Counted from the first letter of the stretch, positions 43,543 through 52,209 are shown. The stretch: DNA of 64,000 nt from Streptoalloteichus tenebrarius (GCF_024171885.1 NZ_JAMTCP010000014.1:1-64000); one strand, 5' to 3'. The notes: generated from the letters alone by a model not told the origin. Translations and numbers: made by a program.

Positions 43543-45423
43543 TCACGCCTCGATCCGACCGGCCATCTGCTCGATCTTGATGATCACGAACTCCGCCGGC
43601 CGCAACGGGGCGAAGCCGACCACGACGTTGACCACGCCGCTGTTGACGTCGTTCTGGGTCGTGGTCTCCGCGTCGCACTTCACGAAGTAGGCGTCGCGCG
43701 CCGACGCCCCCTGGAAGGCGCCGCGCTGGAACAGCCCGTGCAGGAACGCGCCCACGTTGAGCCGGATCTGCGACCACAGCCGTTCGTCGTTGGGTTCGAA
43801 CACCACCCACTTCGTGCCCCGGTAGAGGCTCTCCTCCAGCATGAGCGCGGTCCGGCGGACCGGGAGGTACTTCCACTGGGAGGTGAGCACGTCCGCGCCG
43901 GCCATGGTCCGCGCGCCCCACACCACCGGCCCCACCACGGGGAAGGACCGCAGGCAGTTCACGCCCAGCGGGTTGAGCAGACCGTTCTCCGGGTCCGTCA
44001 TGGGCACGGTCAACGCGCGCACCCCGGCCAGGCGCGCCTCGGTGCCGGCCGGGGCCTTCCACACGCCACGCTCGCCGTCGGTCCTGGCCATGATCCCGGC
44101 GACCGCCCCGCACGGCGGGAAGGCGCGCAGCCGTCCGGTGAGCGGATCGGCCAGGTGGAGGTGGGGGAAGTAGAGGGCGGCGTGGTCGCTGCGCGCCACG
44201 TCCAGCGTCGGCAGACCGGCCCGCGCGGCGTCCAGCGTGCGCCAGCGCGAGGGGCTGTCCACCAGCAACACCATCCGCTTGTCCCGGCACAGACGGTCGG
44301 CGGCGGCGAGCACGGCGACCATGTGGTCGTCGGACATCTCGCAGACCTCCGGCAACGCCAGCAGGTTGACGTCCTCCACGTCGCGCAGCGCGTGGAGGCC
44401 GGTCTTGCCGCTCTCGGTCCCGATGAGGTCGGTGTGCCTGGGGGCAGCGCCGTCCTTGCCCCTGCGCCCCTTGCCCTGTCCCTCGATGTCCCGCTCGTCG
44501 CCGAGCGCGTACGCGGTGACGTTGGGCGAGCCCTCCAGCCCGAGGGCGCCGCCGGCGCTGCCGCCGAAGTGCAGCACGGTCGCGGGGTCCGCCGCGCCGG
44601 CCACGACCTGGAGGCGGCGGCCCACGGCCGTCACGCGCGCGGCGCCGAAGGTCCGCGAGCCCACGTCGTCCGGCAGGGCACGGAGCTTGCGCTCCAGCAG
44701 CAACGCCACCTCGACGGGGGTGCGGGGTTTGGGGCCGTCCTGCCCGTCGACCCAGAGCTTGTCGATCGTCCACCTGCGATCGCCGATCGCGACCTCCAGC
44801 GAGCCCGAGAGGTCGGGGATCTCCGGGGGAAGTGGCCGGGAGAGCGTGCCGACCGGCTCGGGGCGGCTGCGGGGATCGCCGCCGGAGGCCACCGTCACCA
44901 GCGTGGAGCCGGCGTTGACGACGTCGACCACGTAGCGGGGGTGCGCGGGGTCCATGGACAGGTCGGTGAAGGTCTCCGCCGAGCCGCCGGCGTGGCTGAC
45001 CTGGAGGTTGAAGGTGCCGTCCGGGGTGGGGGTCGCGTGGTCGACGGCGACCCGCAGCCCGTTGCCCCAGGTGCCCGGTTCCCTGGCCGTGACCGTGAGC
45101 GCGGTTCCCGGCTGGTCGCCGAGCCGGCTCCTCATCACCACCGAGGCCGCCTCCGCGCCCGAGGCCACCCGCACCACGACGGCGATGCCGCCGCCGTTGA
45201 GGAAGAACTGGTGCACCGCGTAGCTGACCGGGCTGTTGGCCGCCAGGCCGCCGAACCGGCGCTCGAAGTCGGCGAAGCTGGTCAGGGTGACCGGGCGGTG
45301 GACGGGGCCGCGCGCGGTGTAACCGACGAACGCGGTGACCGATGTGGACACCGCCGTGATGGTGCGGACGCGACTGGGCAGTTCCTCGATGTAGACGCCG
45401 GGATAGGTTGGCGTGACGGGCAT
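43543..45423 (-). CDS. eCIS contractile sheath protein
   Basis: 626 residues from the ATG at 45423 (GGAGG upstream). PTYPGVYIEELPSRVRTI and TAFVGYTARGPVHRPV, then FADFERRFGG are the sheath N-terminus. The C-terminal domain has NCLRSFPVVGPVVWGARTM, YLPVRRTALMLEESLYRGTKWVVFEPND and FVIIKIEQMAGRIEA. Only one sheath gene is present. It is the first gene of the eCIS operon, so the operon promoter should lie in 45424-46012. Confidence 0.96.
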   Translation of the reverse strand: MPVTPTYPGVYIEELPSRVRTITAVSTSVTAFVGYTARGPVHRPVTLTSFADFERRFGGLAANSPVSYAVHQFFLNGGGIAVVVRVASGAEAASVVMRSRLGDQPGTALTVTAREPGTWGNGLRVAVDHATPTPDGTFNLQVSHAGGSAETFTDLSMDPAHPRYVVDVVNAGSTLVTVASGGDPRSRPEPVGTLSRPLPPEIPDLSGSLEVAIGDRRWTIDKLWVDGQDGPKPRTPVEVALLLERKLRALPDDVGSRTFGAARVTAVGRRLQVVAGAADPATVLHFGGSAGGALGLEGSPNVTAYALGDERDIEGQGKGRRGKDGAAPRHTDLIGTESGKTGLHALRDVEDVNLLALPEVCEMSDDHMVAVLAAADRLCRDKRMVLLVDSPSRWRTLDAARAGLPTLDVARSDHAALYFPHLHLADPLTGRLRAFPPCGAVAGIMARTDGERGVWKAPAGTEARLAGVRALTVPMTDPENGLLNPLGVNCLRSFPVVGPVVWGARTMAGADVLTSQWKYLPVRRTALMLEESLYRGTKWVVFEPNDERLWSQIRLNVGAFLHGLFQRGAFQGASARDAYFVKCDAETTTQNDVNSGVVNVVVGFAPLRPAEFVIIKIEQMAGRIEA

Positions 45424-45478
45424 GCCACCTCCACTCCTCGAAGCTGTGTGCTCGAGGAGGGAGGGCGCGCGCGGTCGA

Positions 45479-45537
45479 GTTTCCCTTGCGGGAAACGAAC
45501 TCCAGACGAATCACCCCCGGGGGAAGCGGCTTCCCCC
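45479..45537 (-). promoter_or_regulatory. Paired palindromes in the eCIS leader
   Basis: GTTTCCC (45479-45485) with GGGAAAC (45490-45496), 4-nt loop; and GGGGGAAGC (45519-45527) with GCTTCCCCC (45529-45537), 1-nt gap. Both lie 56-114 nt before the sheath ATG. They could be operators or mRNA hairpins in the leader. Confidence 0.4.
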
Positions 45538-45969
45538 ATTTCCCCTCACAGCACGCGGCTGAGACCCGGGACACAGTCTTGGAGCGGGGCCGGGAGCTGT
45601 CAACACGTTCCCCGAAGATGACGGAGCCGTCCCCGGTTTTTGACTCGAAAGGCCTAGCGGGGCGCGGACTTCCCGCTCGCGGCCGAACGGGCCGGGAGGC
45701 GCGTCCGACGACGGCACACGGGCGGTCGTCCACGCGGACGGACCAACCTGACACGACAACCCATGACCTCGGCGGGTGTCGCGGCCGGACCCACCCTCCC
45801 GGAAGGGAGCAGTCGGCTCCCACCCACTGGCCCAACGGCGTCCAGGGACGAGGTGGGCACGCTCAGAGCGTCGACCTGCCAACCTCGGCGGAGAGGTTGC
45901 CCCGTGACGTGACTCGTCGGTCATTCGGTGGTCCATCGTCATGCCACCGCCGAGGAAAGCCGCAGGACG

Positions 45970-45982
45970 GTCCACAGTGGAC
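45970..45982. repeat. Recurrent palindrome GTCCACAGTGGAC, intergenic copy
   Basis: A perfect 13-bp copy of the motif that occurs repeatedly in the window, here outside genes between the eCIS promoter region and the hydrolase gene. Confidence 0.75.
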
Positions 45983-46012
45983 GATCAGTGCCTCGGGAAC
46001 GGGGGTTGGCGG

Positions 46013-46825
46013 TCAGCGGCGCCGGCTGCCCATCAGGACCACGCGGGCGACCAGCTCGGGGTCGTCGCCCATCGGCACGTGACCGCAGCCCGGCAGAGGA
46101 ACGAGCCGCGCGCCGGGGATCGCGCGCACGGCCCGTCGCGCCTGGGCCGGCAGGAGCAGGCGGTCCCGGGTGCCCCAGGCGATCGTCACCGGAACCTCGG
46201 GTGGCTGACCGGAGAACAGCGTGTGCCGCGCCGCCGCCGCGACGGCCTCGAACGCGGTGGCCGAACGCAGGGCCGCGACCTCCGCGACCACCATCTGGGC
46301 GGTTCGCACGTCGGGGCGGGCGTAGGCCACGCCGGCCATCAGGGCACGGCCCAGCCGGGTCCCGGCGAGCCGGCGGATCACGCCCTCGGGCACGCGCGTC
46401 GCGCCGAAGCGGAGGGCGGCCAGGAGGGCCAGCGCGTACGACCGCTCGGCCGGGGTCCAGAACCCGGCCGGCGCGAGCGCCGTCGCGCTACACGCCAAGC
46501 CGCGCTGCGCGAGCACGAGGGCGGTGAACCCGCCCAGCGAGTTGCCAGCCACGTGCGGGCGGTCGATGCCAAGCCGGGTGAAGAACGAGGCGAGGATGTC
46601 GACCAGCGAGTCGAGGGTGACCGGGATGTGCGGCGGGAACGGCGGCGACTGGCCGAACCCGGGGAGATCCACCGCGACGACGTCCCGGTGGGCGGCGAGG
46701 CGGTCGAGCACCGGCTCCCACGCCTGCCAGTGGTGCCCGAGGCCGTGCAACAGGACCAGGGGCTCACCCCGCCCCCGCCGCTCGTACGCCAGCTCCAGCA
46801 CGGCGCCCGCGACCTGGGTCGTCAT
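46013..46825 (-). CDS. Alpha/beta hydrolase
   Basis: 270 residues. The oxyanion loop is LLHGLGHHWQAW, the nucleophile elbow GNSLGGF (Ser), the acid in WGTRDRLLLPAQ, and the catalytic His in GCGHVPMGDDPELVA. It has no signal peptide. The ATG at 46825 was chosen over a GTG three codons earlier because that GTG lies within the GGAGGTGG ribosome site. The substrate is unknown; the family includes esterases and haloperoxidase-like enzymes. Confidence 0.88.
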   Translation of the reverse strand: MTTQVAGAVLELAYERRGRGEPLVLLHGLGHHWQAWEPVLDRLAAHRDVVAVDLPGFGQSPPFPPHIPVTLDSLVDILASFFTRLGIDRPHVAGNSLGGFTALVLAQRGLACSATALAPAGFWTPAERSYALALLAALRFGATRVPEGVIRRLAGTRLGRALMAGVAYARPDVRTAQMVVAEVAALRSATAFEAVAAAARHTLFSGQPPEVPVTIAWGTRDRLLLPAQARRAVRAIPGARLVPLPGCGHVPMGDDPELVARVVLMGSRRR

Positions 46826-46946
46826 GGCGGCCACCTCCCCGCACCCACCCCACCTGTGGAGTATCCGTCACAGGACCGACTGACCAGGACCTTCCCGGGA
46901 TCACCGAGGAACACACCGGCCACCCGGGTGAACTCACTGCCCGCGG

Positions 46947-47531
46947 TCAGTTCGCCGCGGGGAGGTTGGACAACACCATGCCAGCGACCTTCTCAGCGAA
47001 CACACACCGATCCTTGTACTCAGGCCTGACCGCCCGAAACACGGTCACGTCAGCGAGGAACACCTGGGCGTCAGCGACACCCACATACACCCCGCAAGAC
47101 ATCGAGAACGACGCGATACGGAGGCCGGGATAGCCACTGACAGTAGTTTCCTGCGAGTTTCCAAACCGGTTACGCTGAGCATAAACGCTGTCCAACCCCT
47201 GCGACCCATAGGTCGTCAGCGTCATCGCCAGATTGTCATTCTTCCAGTTACACTTGGGCACACCCGACTCGGTCTTCCCCGGGCGCGGGTCGGAGGCACC
47301 GAGTTCCTGAAGCTGTTGGGACGTGATGAGCTGACACGGGTCAGCGACATCTTTCAGATTCTTGGGATTGACCACCCTGGGCACACCACTACTCGCCGTA
47401 CTTCCGCTACTCGAAACAGCAGCCGCAGTGGCCCGACCCGGTGTCGTACTGGTGCAACCCGTCGAGGTCACCCCGAGCGCGAGCAGGCAAGCGACAGCGA
47501 CAGAAAGGCGTCGTAGGTTGGACACGGTCAC
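46947..47531 (-). CDS. DUF3558 lipoprotein, array copy 6 (type A)
   Basis: 194 residues. The lipoprotein signal is RRLSVAVACLLALGVTSTGC (lipobox STGC). A Ser/Thr/Ala-rich linker and the DUF3558 core follow: NPKNLKDVADPCQLITSQQLQ, ELGASDPRPGKTESG. Type A centre: CNWKNDNLAMTLTTYGSQ and NRFGNSQETTVSGYP. The last 26 residues are shared by all copies. It is the last copy in the direction of transcription. Confidence 0.88.
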   Translation of the reverse strand: MTVSNLRRLSVAVACLLALGVTSTGCTSTTPGRATAAAVSSSGSTASSGVPRVVNPKNLKDVADPCQLITSQQLQELGASDPRPGKTESGVPKCNWKNDNLAMTLTTYGSQGLDSVYAQRNRFGNSQETTVSGYPGLRIASFSMSCGVYVGVADAQVFLADVTVFRAVRPEYKDRCVFAEKVAGMVLSNLPAAN

Positions 47532-47560
47532 ATCCGAGAGTTCTCTTCACATGTCTGCGG

Positions 47561-48139
47561 TCAATTCACTGCGGGGAGGTTGGACAACACCATGCCAGCG
47601 ACCTTCTCGGCGAACACGCACCGATCCTTGTACTCAGGCCTGACATCCCGCCGTACCGTCACGTCGGCAAGGAACACCTGCGTCTCAGCGACACCCACAT
47701 ACACCCCGCAAGACATCGAAAACGATGCGATACGGAGGCCGGGATAGCCACTGACAGTAGTTTCCTGCGAGTTTCCAAACCGGTTACGTTGAGCATAAAC
47801 GCTGTCCAACCCCTGCGCCCCGTAGGTCGTCAGCGTCATCGCCAGATTGTCATTCTTCCAGTTGCACTTGGGCACACCCGACTCGGTCTTCCCCGGGCGC
47901 GGGTCGGAGGCACCGAGTTCCTGAAGCTGTTGGGACGTGATGAGCTGACAGGGGTCAGCGACATCTTTCAGATTCTTGGGATTGGCCACCCTGGGCACAC
48001 CACTACTCGCCGCGCTCACACTACTCGAAACAGCAGCCGCAGTGGCCCGACCCGGTGTCGTACTGGTGCAAGCCCCCAGGGGGAGCACCAGCACAGCGAA
48101 ACAGACGGCGGCCACGGAGAATCTCCGTATCACGAACAC
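47561..48139 (-). CDS. DUF3558 lipoprotein, array copy 5 (type A)
   Basis: 192 residues from the GTG at 48139. Its signal peptide (RRFSVAAVCFAVLVLPLGAC) differs from those of its neighbours, while from the Cys onward it is nearly the same as copy 6. The start is uncertain: an ATG at 48178 or a GTG at 48133 are alternatives, and no ribosome site is clear. A different 5' end on a shared body suggests recombination at the lipobox. Confidence 0.82.
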   Translation of the reverse strand: MFVIRRFSVAAVCFAVLVLPLGACTSTTPGRATAAAVSSSVSAASSGVPRVANPKNLKDVADPCQLITSQQLQELGASDPRPGKTESGVPKCNWKNDNLAMTLTTYGAQGLDSVYAQRNRFGNSQETTVSGYPGLRIASFSMSCGVYVGVAETQVFLADVTVRRDVRPEYKDRCVFAEKVAGMVLSNLPAVN

Positions 48140-48184
48140 AGGACGCACTGTTGGACGACAACCTTCTACACAACCCATCAGCGA

Positions 48185-48766
48185 TCAGCCTGCTATAGGG
48201 AGGTTGGACAACACCATGCCAGCGACCTTCTCAGCAAACACGCACCGATCCTTGTACTCAGGCCTGACCTCCCGAAACACGGTCACGTCCGCCGAGAACA
48301 CCTGGTTATCAGCAACACCCACGTAAACTCCACAGGACAGGCTCACCTGATTAAAACGCAGACCAGGGTAGCCACTAACCACCGTTTCAGCGGAGTTGTC
48401 GAACCGGACTCGATTGGCATAGACGGCACCCATCCCCTGATTCAGGTAGGGCACCAGACGTATCCTCAGATTATCGTTCTTCCAGATACAGGCTGGTCCC
48501 CCCGCCTGGGTCTTGTCAGGGCGCGGCTCGCTCGCGCCGAGTTCCTGGAGCTGTTGGGGCGTGACGAGCTGGCAGGGGTCGGCCACGGCCCCGACGTTCT
48601 TGGGATTGGCCACCTTGGGCACACCACTACTCGCCGCGCTCCCGCTATCCGAAACAGCAGCCGCAGTGGCCCGACCAGGTGTTGCGCTGGCGCAGCCCGT
48701 CAAAGCCACCGCGAGCACGAGGCAAGCAACAGCGACGAGGGGACGTCGTAGGTTGAACACGGTCAC
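48185..48766 (-). CDS. DUF3558 lipoprotein, array copy 4 (type B)
   Basis: 193 residues, GTG at 48766, signal RRPLVAVACLVLAVALTGC. Linker and N-terminal core as in the others (NPKNVGAVADPCQLVTPQQLQ). The centre is unique to this copy: CIWKNDNLRIRLVPYLNQ, NRVRFDNSAETVVSGYP and FNQVSLSCGVYVG. It ends LSNLPIAG where the others end LSNLPAAN or LSNLPAVN. Confidence 0.88.
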   Translation of the reverse strand: MTVFNLRRPLVAVACLVLAVALTGCASATPGRATAAAVSDSGSAASSGVPKVANPKNVGAVADPCQLVTPQQLQELGASEPRPDKTQAGGPACIWKNDNLRIRLVPYLNQGMGAVYANRVRFDNSAETVVSGYPGLRFNQVSLSCGVYVGVADNQVFSADVTVFREVRPEYKDRCVFAEKVAGMVLSNLPIAG

Positions 48767-48795
48767 ATCCGAGATTTCTCTTCACATGCCTGCGG

Positions 48796-49392
48796 TCAGT
48801 TCGCTGCGGGGAGGTTGGACAGCACCATGCCGGCGACCTTCTCAGCGAACATACACCGATCCTTGTACTCAGGCCTGACATCCCGCCGCACGATCACATC
48901 GACTGAGAGCACCTGCGTGTCCGAGACCCCCACCCACAAACCGCAGGACATACTCAACTTATCCGTTCTTAGTGCTGGGTGACCGTTTACGGTGGTTCGC
49001 TCAGACTCGGGCTTATCCTTATTTTTCGCCCAAACCACGGCAAGTCCATGACCTTGGACAGTGTCCGGCGCGAGGAGCACCCGGAGGTTGTCGTTGATCC
49101 AGTAACAGGTTTGTTCTCCCCATAGGGACTTGTCCATGTGGGGATCGCTCGCACCAAGTTCCTGAAGTTGTTGGGAAGTAAGAAGCTGGCACGGATCACC
49201 GATGGCTTTGAGATTTTTGGGATTGGCCACCTTGGGCACGTCGCCGTTAGCCGCACTTGCGGTGGCCGAGTTGCTCGGATTAGTGGCCCTAGAGGCTTGG
49301 CCTGCCGTCGGGCTGGCGCAGCCCGCCAAGGCTACTGCGAGCACGAGGCAAGCAACAGCGACGAGTGGACGTCGTAGGTTGAACACGGTCAC
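48796..49392 (-). CDS. DUF3558 lipoprotein, array copy 3 (type C)
   Basis: 198 residues, GTG at 49392, with the array-wide start VTVFNLRRPLVAVACLVLAV and lipobox LAGC. Type C centre: SLWGEQTCYWINDNLRVLLA, DTVQGHGLAVVWAKNKDK and TTVNGHPALRTDKLSMSCGLWVG. The first half resembles copy 1. The upstream 60-nt segment (to 49455) is repeated before copy 2. Confidence 0.88.
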   Translation of the reverse strand: MTVFNLRRPLVAVACLVLAVALAGCASPTAGQASRATNPSNSATASAANGDVPKVANPKNLKAIGDPCQLLTSQQLQELGASDPHMDKSLWGEQTCYWINDNLRVLLAPDTVQGHGLAVVWAKNKDKPESERTTVNGHPALRTDKLSMSCGLWVGVSDTQVLSVDVIVRRDVRPEYKDRCMFAEKVAGMVLSNLPAAN

Positions 49393-49485
49393 ATCCGAGA
49401 GTTCTGGTCGACCCGCCGACTGGTCTTCTAGGTTTTCGTGGAGGCCCGACACCACGAGGGTGCCGGGCTCTTCACATGTCTGCGG

Positions 49486-50067
49486 TCAGTTCGCTGCGGG
49501 GAGGTTGGACAACACCATGCCGGCGACCTTCTCAGCGAACATACACCGATCCTTGTACTCAGGCCTGACCTCCCGAAACACGATCACATCGGCGAGGAAC
49601 ACCTGCGTCTCAGCGAGACCCACATACACACCACAGGTCATCGAGAACGACGCGATACGAAGACCAGGATAACCACTGACAGTAGTTTCCTGCGAGTTTC
49701 CAAACCGGTTACGCTGAGCGTAAACGCTGTCCAGCCCCTGCGCCCCGTAGGTCGTCAGCGTCATCGCCAGATTGTCATTCTTCCAGTTACACTTCGGCCC
49801 ACCCGACTCGGTCTTCCCCGGGTGAGGGTCGGAGGCACCGAGTTCCTGAAGCTGTTGGGACGTGATGAGCTGACACGGGTCAGTGACGGATTTAAGACTC
49901 TTGGGATTAACCACCTTGGGCACACCACTACTCGCCGTACTTCCGCTACTCAAAACAGCAGCCGCAGTGGCCCGACCAGGTGTCGTACTGGAACAGCCCG
50001 TCAAAGCCACCGCGAGCACGAGGCAAGCAACAGCGACGAGTGGACGTCGTAGGTTGAACACGGTCAC
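49486..50067 (-). CDS. DUF3558 lipoprotein, array copy 2 (type A)
   Basis: 193 residues, GTG at 50067. Same signal peptide as copies 3 and 4 but type A centre (CNWKNDNLAMTLTTYGAQ, NRFGNSQETTVSGYP) almost identical to copies 5 and 6. So it sits between two type C copies with a type A core, which argues for cassette exchange rather than simple stepwise duplication. Confidence 0.88.
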   Translation of the reverse strand: MTVFNLRRPLVAVACLVLAVALTGCSSTTPGRATAAAVLSSGSTASSGVPKVVNPKSLKSVTDPCQLITSQQLQELGASDPHPGKTESGGPKCNWKNDNLAMTLTTYGAQGLDSVYAQRNRFGNSQETTVSGYPGLRIASFSMTCGVYVGLAETQVFLADVIVFREVRPEYKDRCMFAEKVAGMVLSNLPAAN

Positions 50068-50160
50068 ATCCGAGAGTTCTGGTCGACCCGCCGACTGGTC
50101 TTCTAGGTTTTCGTGGAGGCCCGACACCACGAGGGTGCCGGGCTCTTCACATGTCTGCGG

Positions 50161-50754
50161 TCAGTTCGCTGCGGGGAGGTTGGACAACACCATGCCGGCG
50201 ACCTTCTCAGCGAACATACACCGATCCTTGTACTCAGGCCTGACCTCCCGCATAACGATCACGTCGACCGAGAGTACCTGCGTGTCCGAGACCCCCAACC
50301 ACAGACCGCAGGACATGCTCAGCTTATCCGTCCTCAGCGCCGGATGACCGCTAACGATGGTTTGTTCGGAGTCGGGACTACCCTTTTTTTTCGCCCAAAC
50401 CACAGAAAGCCCATGACCTTGGACGGTGTCCGGCGCGAGGTGCACACGGAGGTTGTCGTTGGTCCAATAACAGGTCCGCTCACCCCACAGAGAATCGCCC
50501 GTCTGAGGATTGCTCGCGCCAAGCTCCTGAAGTTGTTGGGAGGTAAGAAGCTGACACGGATCGCCGATGGCCTTGAGATTCTTTGGATTGGCAACCCTGG
50601 GCGCGCCACCGTGAGCCACACCTGAAGTGGAGTCGCTCGGATTGCTGGCCCTAGAGGCTTGGCCCGGCGTCGTGCTGGCACAGCCCGCCAAAGCTGCGAC
50701 GAACACAAGACAAGCAGCAACGACGGGAAGACGTCGTAGGTTGAACACGATCAC
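50161..50754 (-). CDS. DUF3558 lipoprotein, array copy 1 (type C)
   Basis: 197 residues, GTG at 50754, overlapping the ESX-like gene's stop by 4 bp (GTGA). Signal RRLPVVAACLVFVAALAGC. Type C centre: SLWGERTCYWTNDNLRVHLA, DTVQGHGLSVVWAKKKG and VSGHPALRTDKLSMSCGLW. It is likely the ancestral first copy because all other copies retain the GGATGTGA junction of this overlap upstream of their starts. Confidence 0.88.
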   Translation of the reverse strand: MIVFNLRRLPVVAACLVFVAALAGCASTTPGQASRASNPSDSTSGVAHGGAPRVANPKNLKAIGDPCQLLTSQQLQELGASNPQTGDSLWGERTCYWTNDNLRVHLAPDTVQGHGLSVVWAKKKGSPDSEQTIVSGHPALRTDKLSMSCGLWLGVSDTQVLSVDVIVMREVRPEYKDRCMFAEKVAGMVLSNLPAAN

Positions 50755-51146
50755 ATCCGAGAATTCTGGTCAGCCTGCTGGTAAGTTCTGGAGATCGCGT
50801 CGATCTGGTCGAGAATGTCCTGGAGCCGGCGCACCCCATCGTTGATGGCGCGCATCAGGCCACCCTCGGTGTCTTTCGCCCTTTCGCCCAAATTTTCGAC
50901 CGCCCGCCTGCTGACCTCGTCGTTCCCCGGCGCGGGAATGTTTCCGAGAGATCGGGCTTCATCGTGTATGGCGAAGAGCTTGTCTCTGGCCTGCTGGATG
51001 CCCTCGCGGAGGGTTGGGAGCTGGTCGAGGTGGACGGTGAACGACGCCTGCTGGACACCCCCCGCGCCGTCGTTCACCCATGTCTGGATGGTGGGCATGT
51101 CTGGCAGGTCTAACCGGCCGGCGGAACCCGGGGCGTCGTCGGGCAC
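50751..51146 (-). CDS. ESX/WXG100-like helical protein heading the DUF3558 array
   Basis: 131 residues from the GTG at 51146, which follows AGGAGAGGAG. Mostly helical: QLPTLREGIQQARDKLFAIH, EARSLGNIPAPGNDEVSRRA and VRRLQDILDQIDAISRTYQQ, a two-helix shape as in WXG100/ESX-related actinobacterial proteins, but with no strict WxG. In Pseudonocardiales, such genes are often upstream of DUF3558 lipoproteins. The partnership is likely; export by a type VII system is inferred. Confidence 0.65.
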   Translation of the reverse strand: MPDDAPGSAGRLDLPDMPTIQTWVNDGAGGVQQASFTVHLDQLPTLREGIQQARDKLFAIHDEARSLGNIPAPGNDEVSRRAVENLGERAKDTEGGLMRAINDGVRRLQDILDQIDAISRTYQQADQNSRM

Positions 51147-51297
51147 GGGGTTCGCTCCTCTCCTGGCGAGCACTCTCTGAAGTCACGTGGTGCCTCATCG
51201 TGACATACGAGCGCCCGTCGCCGGACCAAGATCGAACAAGTGCCCCGCCGGACGTCCGTCCGTGCGGCGAAATCGCCACGTCACCGTGGCGCGGGAA

Positions 51298-52209
51298 TCA
51301 GAACACGGACCAGCCGGTGAGGGTGCTGAACCGGTCCAGGGCCGCGACGCCGGCCACCGAGTTACCCCGGGAGTCCAGACAGGGGCTCCACACGGCGAGG
51401 GTCCCCCTGCCCGGCATGACGGCGAGGATGCCGCCGCCGACGCCGCTCTTGCCGGGCAGCCCCACCCGGTAGGCGAACTCCCCCGCCGCGTCGTAGGTGC
51501 CGCAGGTCAGCATGATCGAGTTGATCCGCTTGGCGTCGCTGCTGGACAGCACGCGCGACCCGTCGGCGCGCAGCCCGTGCCGGGCGAGGAAGAGCCCGGC
51601 CAGCGCGAGGTCCCGACAGCTCATCGCGAGCGAACTCTGCCAGAAGTAGTGCTCCAGCACGTCCGGGACCGGGTTCTCCATGTTGTCGTGACTGGCCATG
51701 AAGTAGGCCAGCGCCGCGTTGCGCGCGCCGTGCTCGGCCTCGGAGGTGGCCACCACCGCGTCGAAGTCGACGTCGGCGTTGCCGCTCTCCTCCCGCAGGA
51801 AGTCCCGCAGCGCTCCCCTGGCGTCGCGGGTGAGCGTCAGCAGCCGGTCGGTGATCACCAGCGCGCCGGCGTTGATGAACGGGTTGCGCGGGATGCCGTG
51901 CTCGTGTTCGAGCTGCACCAGCGAGTTGAAGGGGTTGCCGGAGGGCTCCCGCCCGACCCGCTCCCAGATCCGCTCGCCGTCCCTGGCCACGACGAGGGCG
52001 AGCGCGAACACCTTGGCCACGCTCTGGAGCGAGAACGGCTCCTCCCAGTCACCGACGCCGACGACGCGGCCGTCGAGGTCGGCGACGGCGAAGCCGAACT
52101 TGTTCGGGTCGACCTCGGCCAGCGCCGGGATGTAGTCGGCGAGGCGACCGCGGCCGATCTCCGGCTCGACCTCGGACTTGATCCGTTCCAGCAGGGCGAG
52201 GTGGTCCAC
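51298..52209 (-). CDS. glsA: Glutaminase
   Basis: 303 residues. The serine-lysine dyad motif SLQSVAKVF, plus FINAGALVITDRL and GLPGKSGVGGGILAVMPG, are the beta-lactamase-like glutaminase signature. The enzyme deamidates glutamine to glutamate and ammonia. The start is the GTG at 52209, inside a variant of the recurrent palindrome (GTCCACGGTGGAC, 52204-52216); no ribosome site is obvious. It is divergent from the IMPACT gene. Confidence 0.95.
   Translation of the reverse strand: MDHLALLERIKSEVEPEIGRGRLADYIPALAEVDPNKFGFAVADLDGRVVGVGDWEEPFSLQSVAKVFALALVVARDGERIWERVGREPSGNPFNSLVQLEHEHGIPRNPFINAGALVITDRLLTLTRDARGALRDFLREESGNADVDFDAVVATSEAEHGARNAALAYFMASHDNMENPVPDVLEHYFWQSSLAMSCRDLALAGLFLARHGLRADGSRVLSSSDAKRINSIMLTCGTYDAAGEFAYRVGLPGKSGVGGGILAVMPGRGTLAVWSPCLDSRGNSVAGVAALDRFSTLTGWSVF

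Larger units (their letters stand above)
45424..46012. other. Upstream region of the eCIS operon
   Basis: 589 bases with no convincing gene; an open plus-strand frame of about 200 codons here is low-complexity and unlike any family. It contains two short palindromes 56-114 nt from the sheath start and one copy of the recurrent palindrome at 45970-45982. The region is the likely eCIS promoter. Confidence 0.5.

Noticed and set aside
45486-46082. A 198-codon plus-strand frame upstream of the eCIS operon
   Set aside because: Arg/Thr/Pro-rich, no ribosome site, no known motif, and it runs into the hydrolase gene from the opposite strand.
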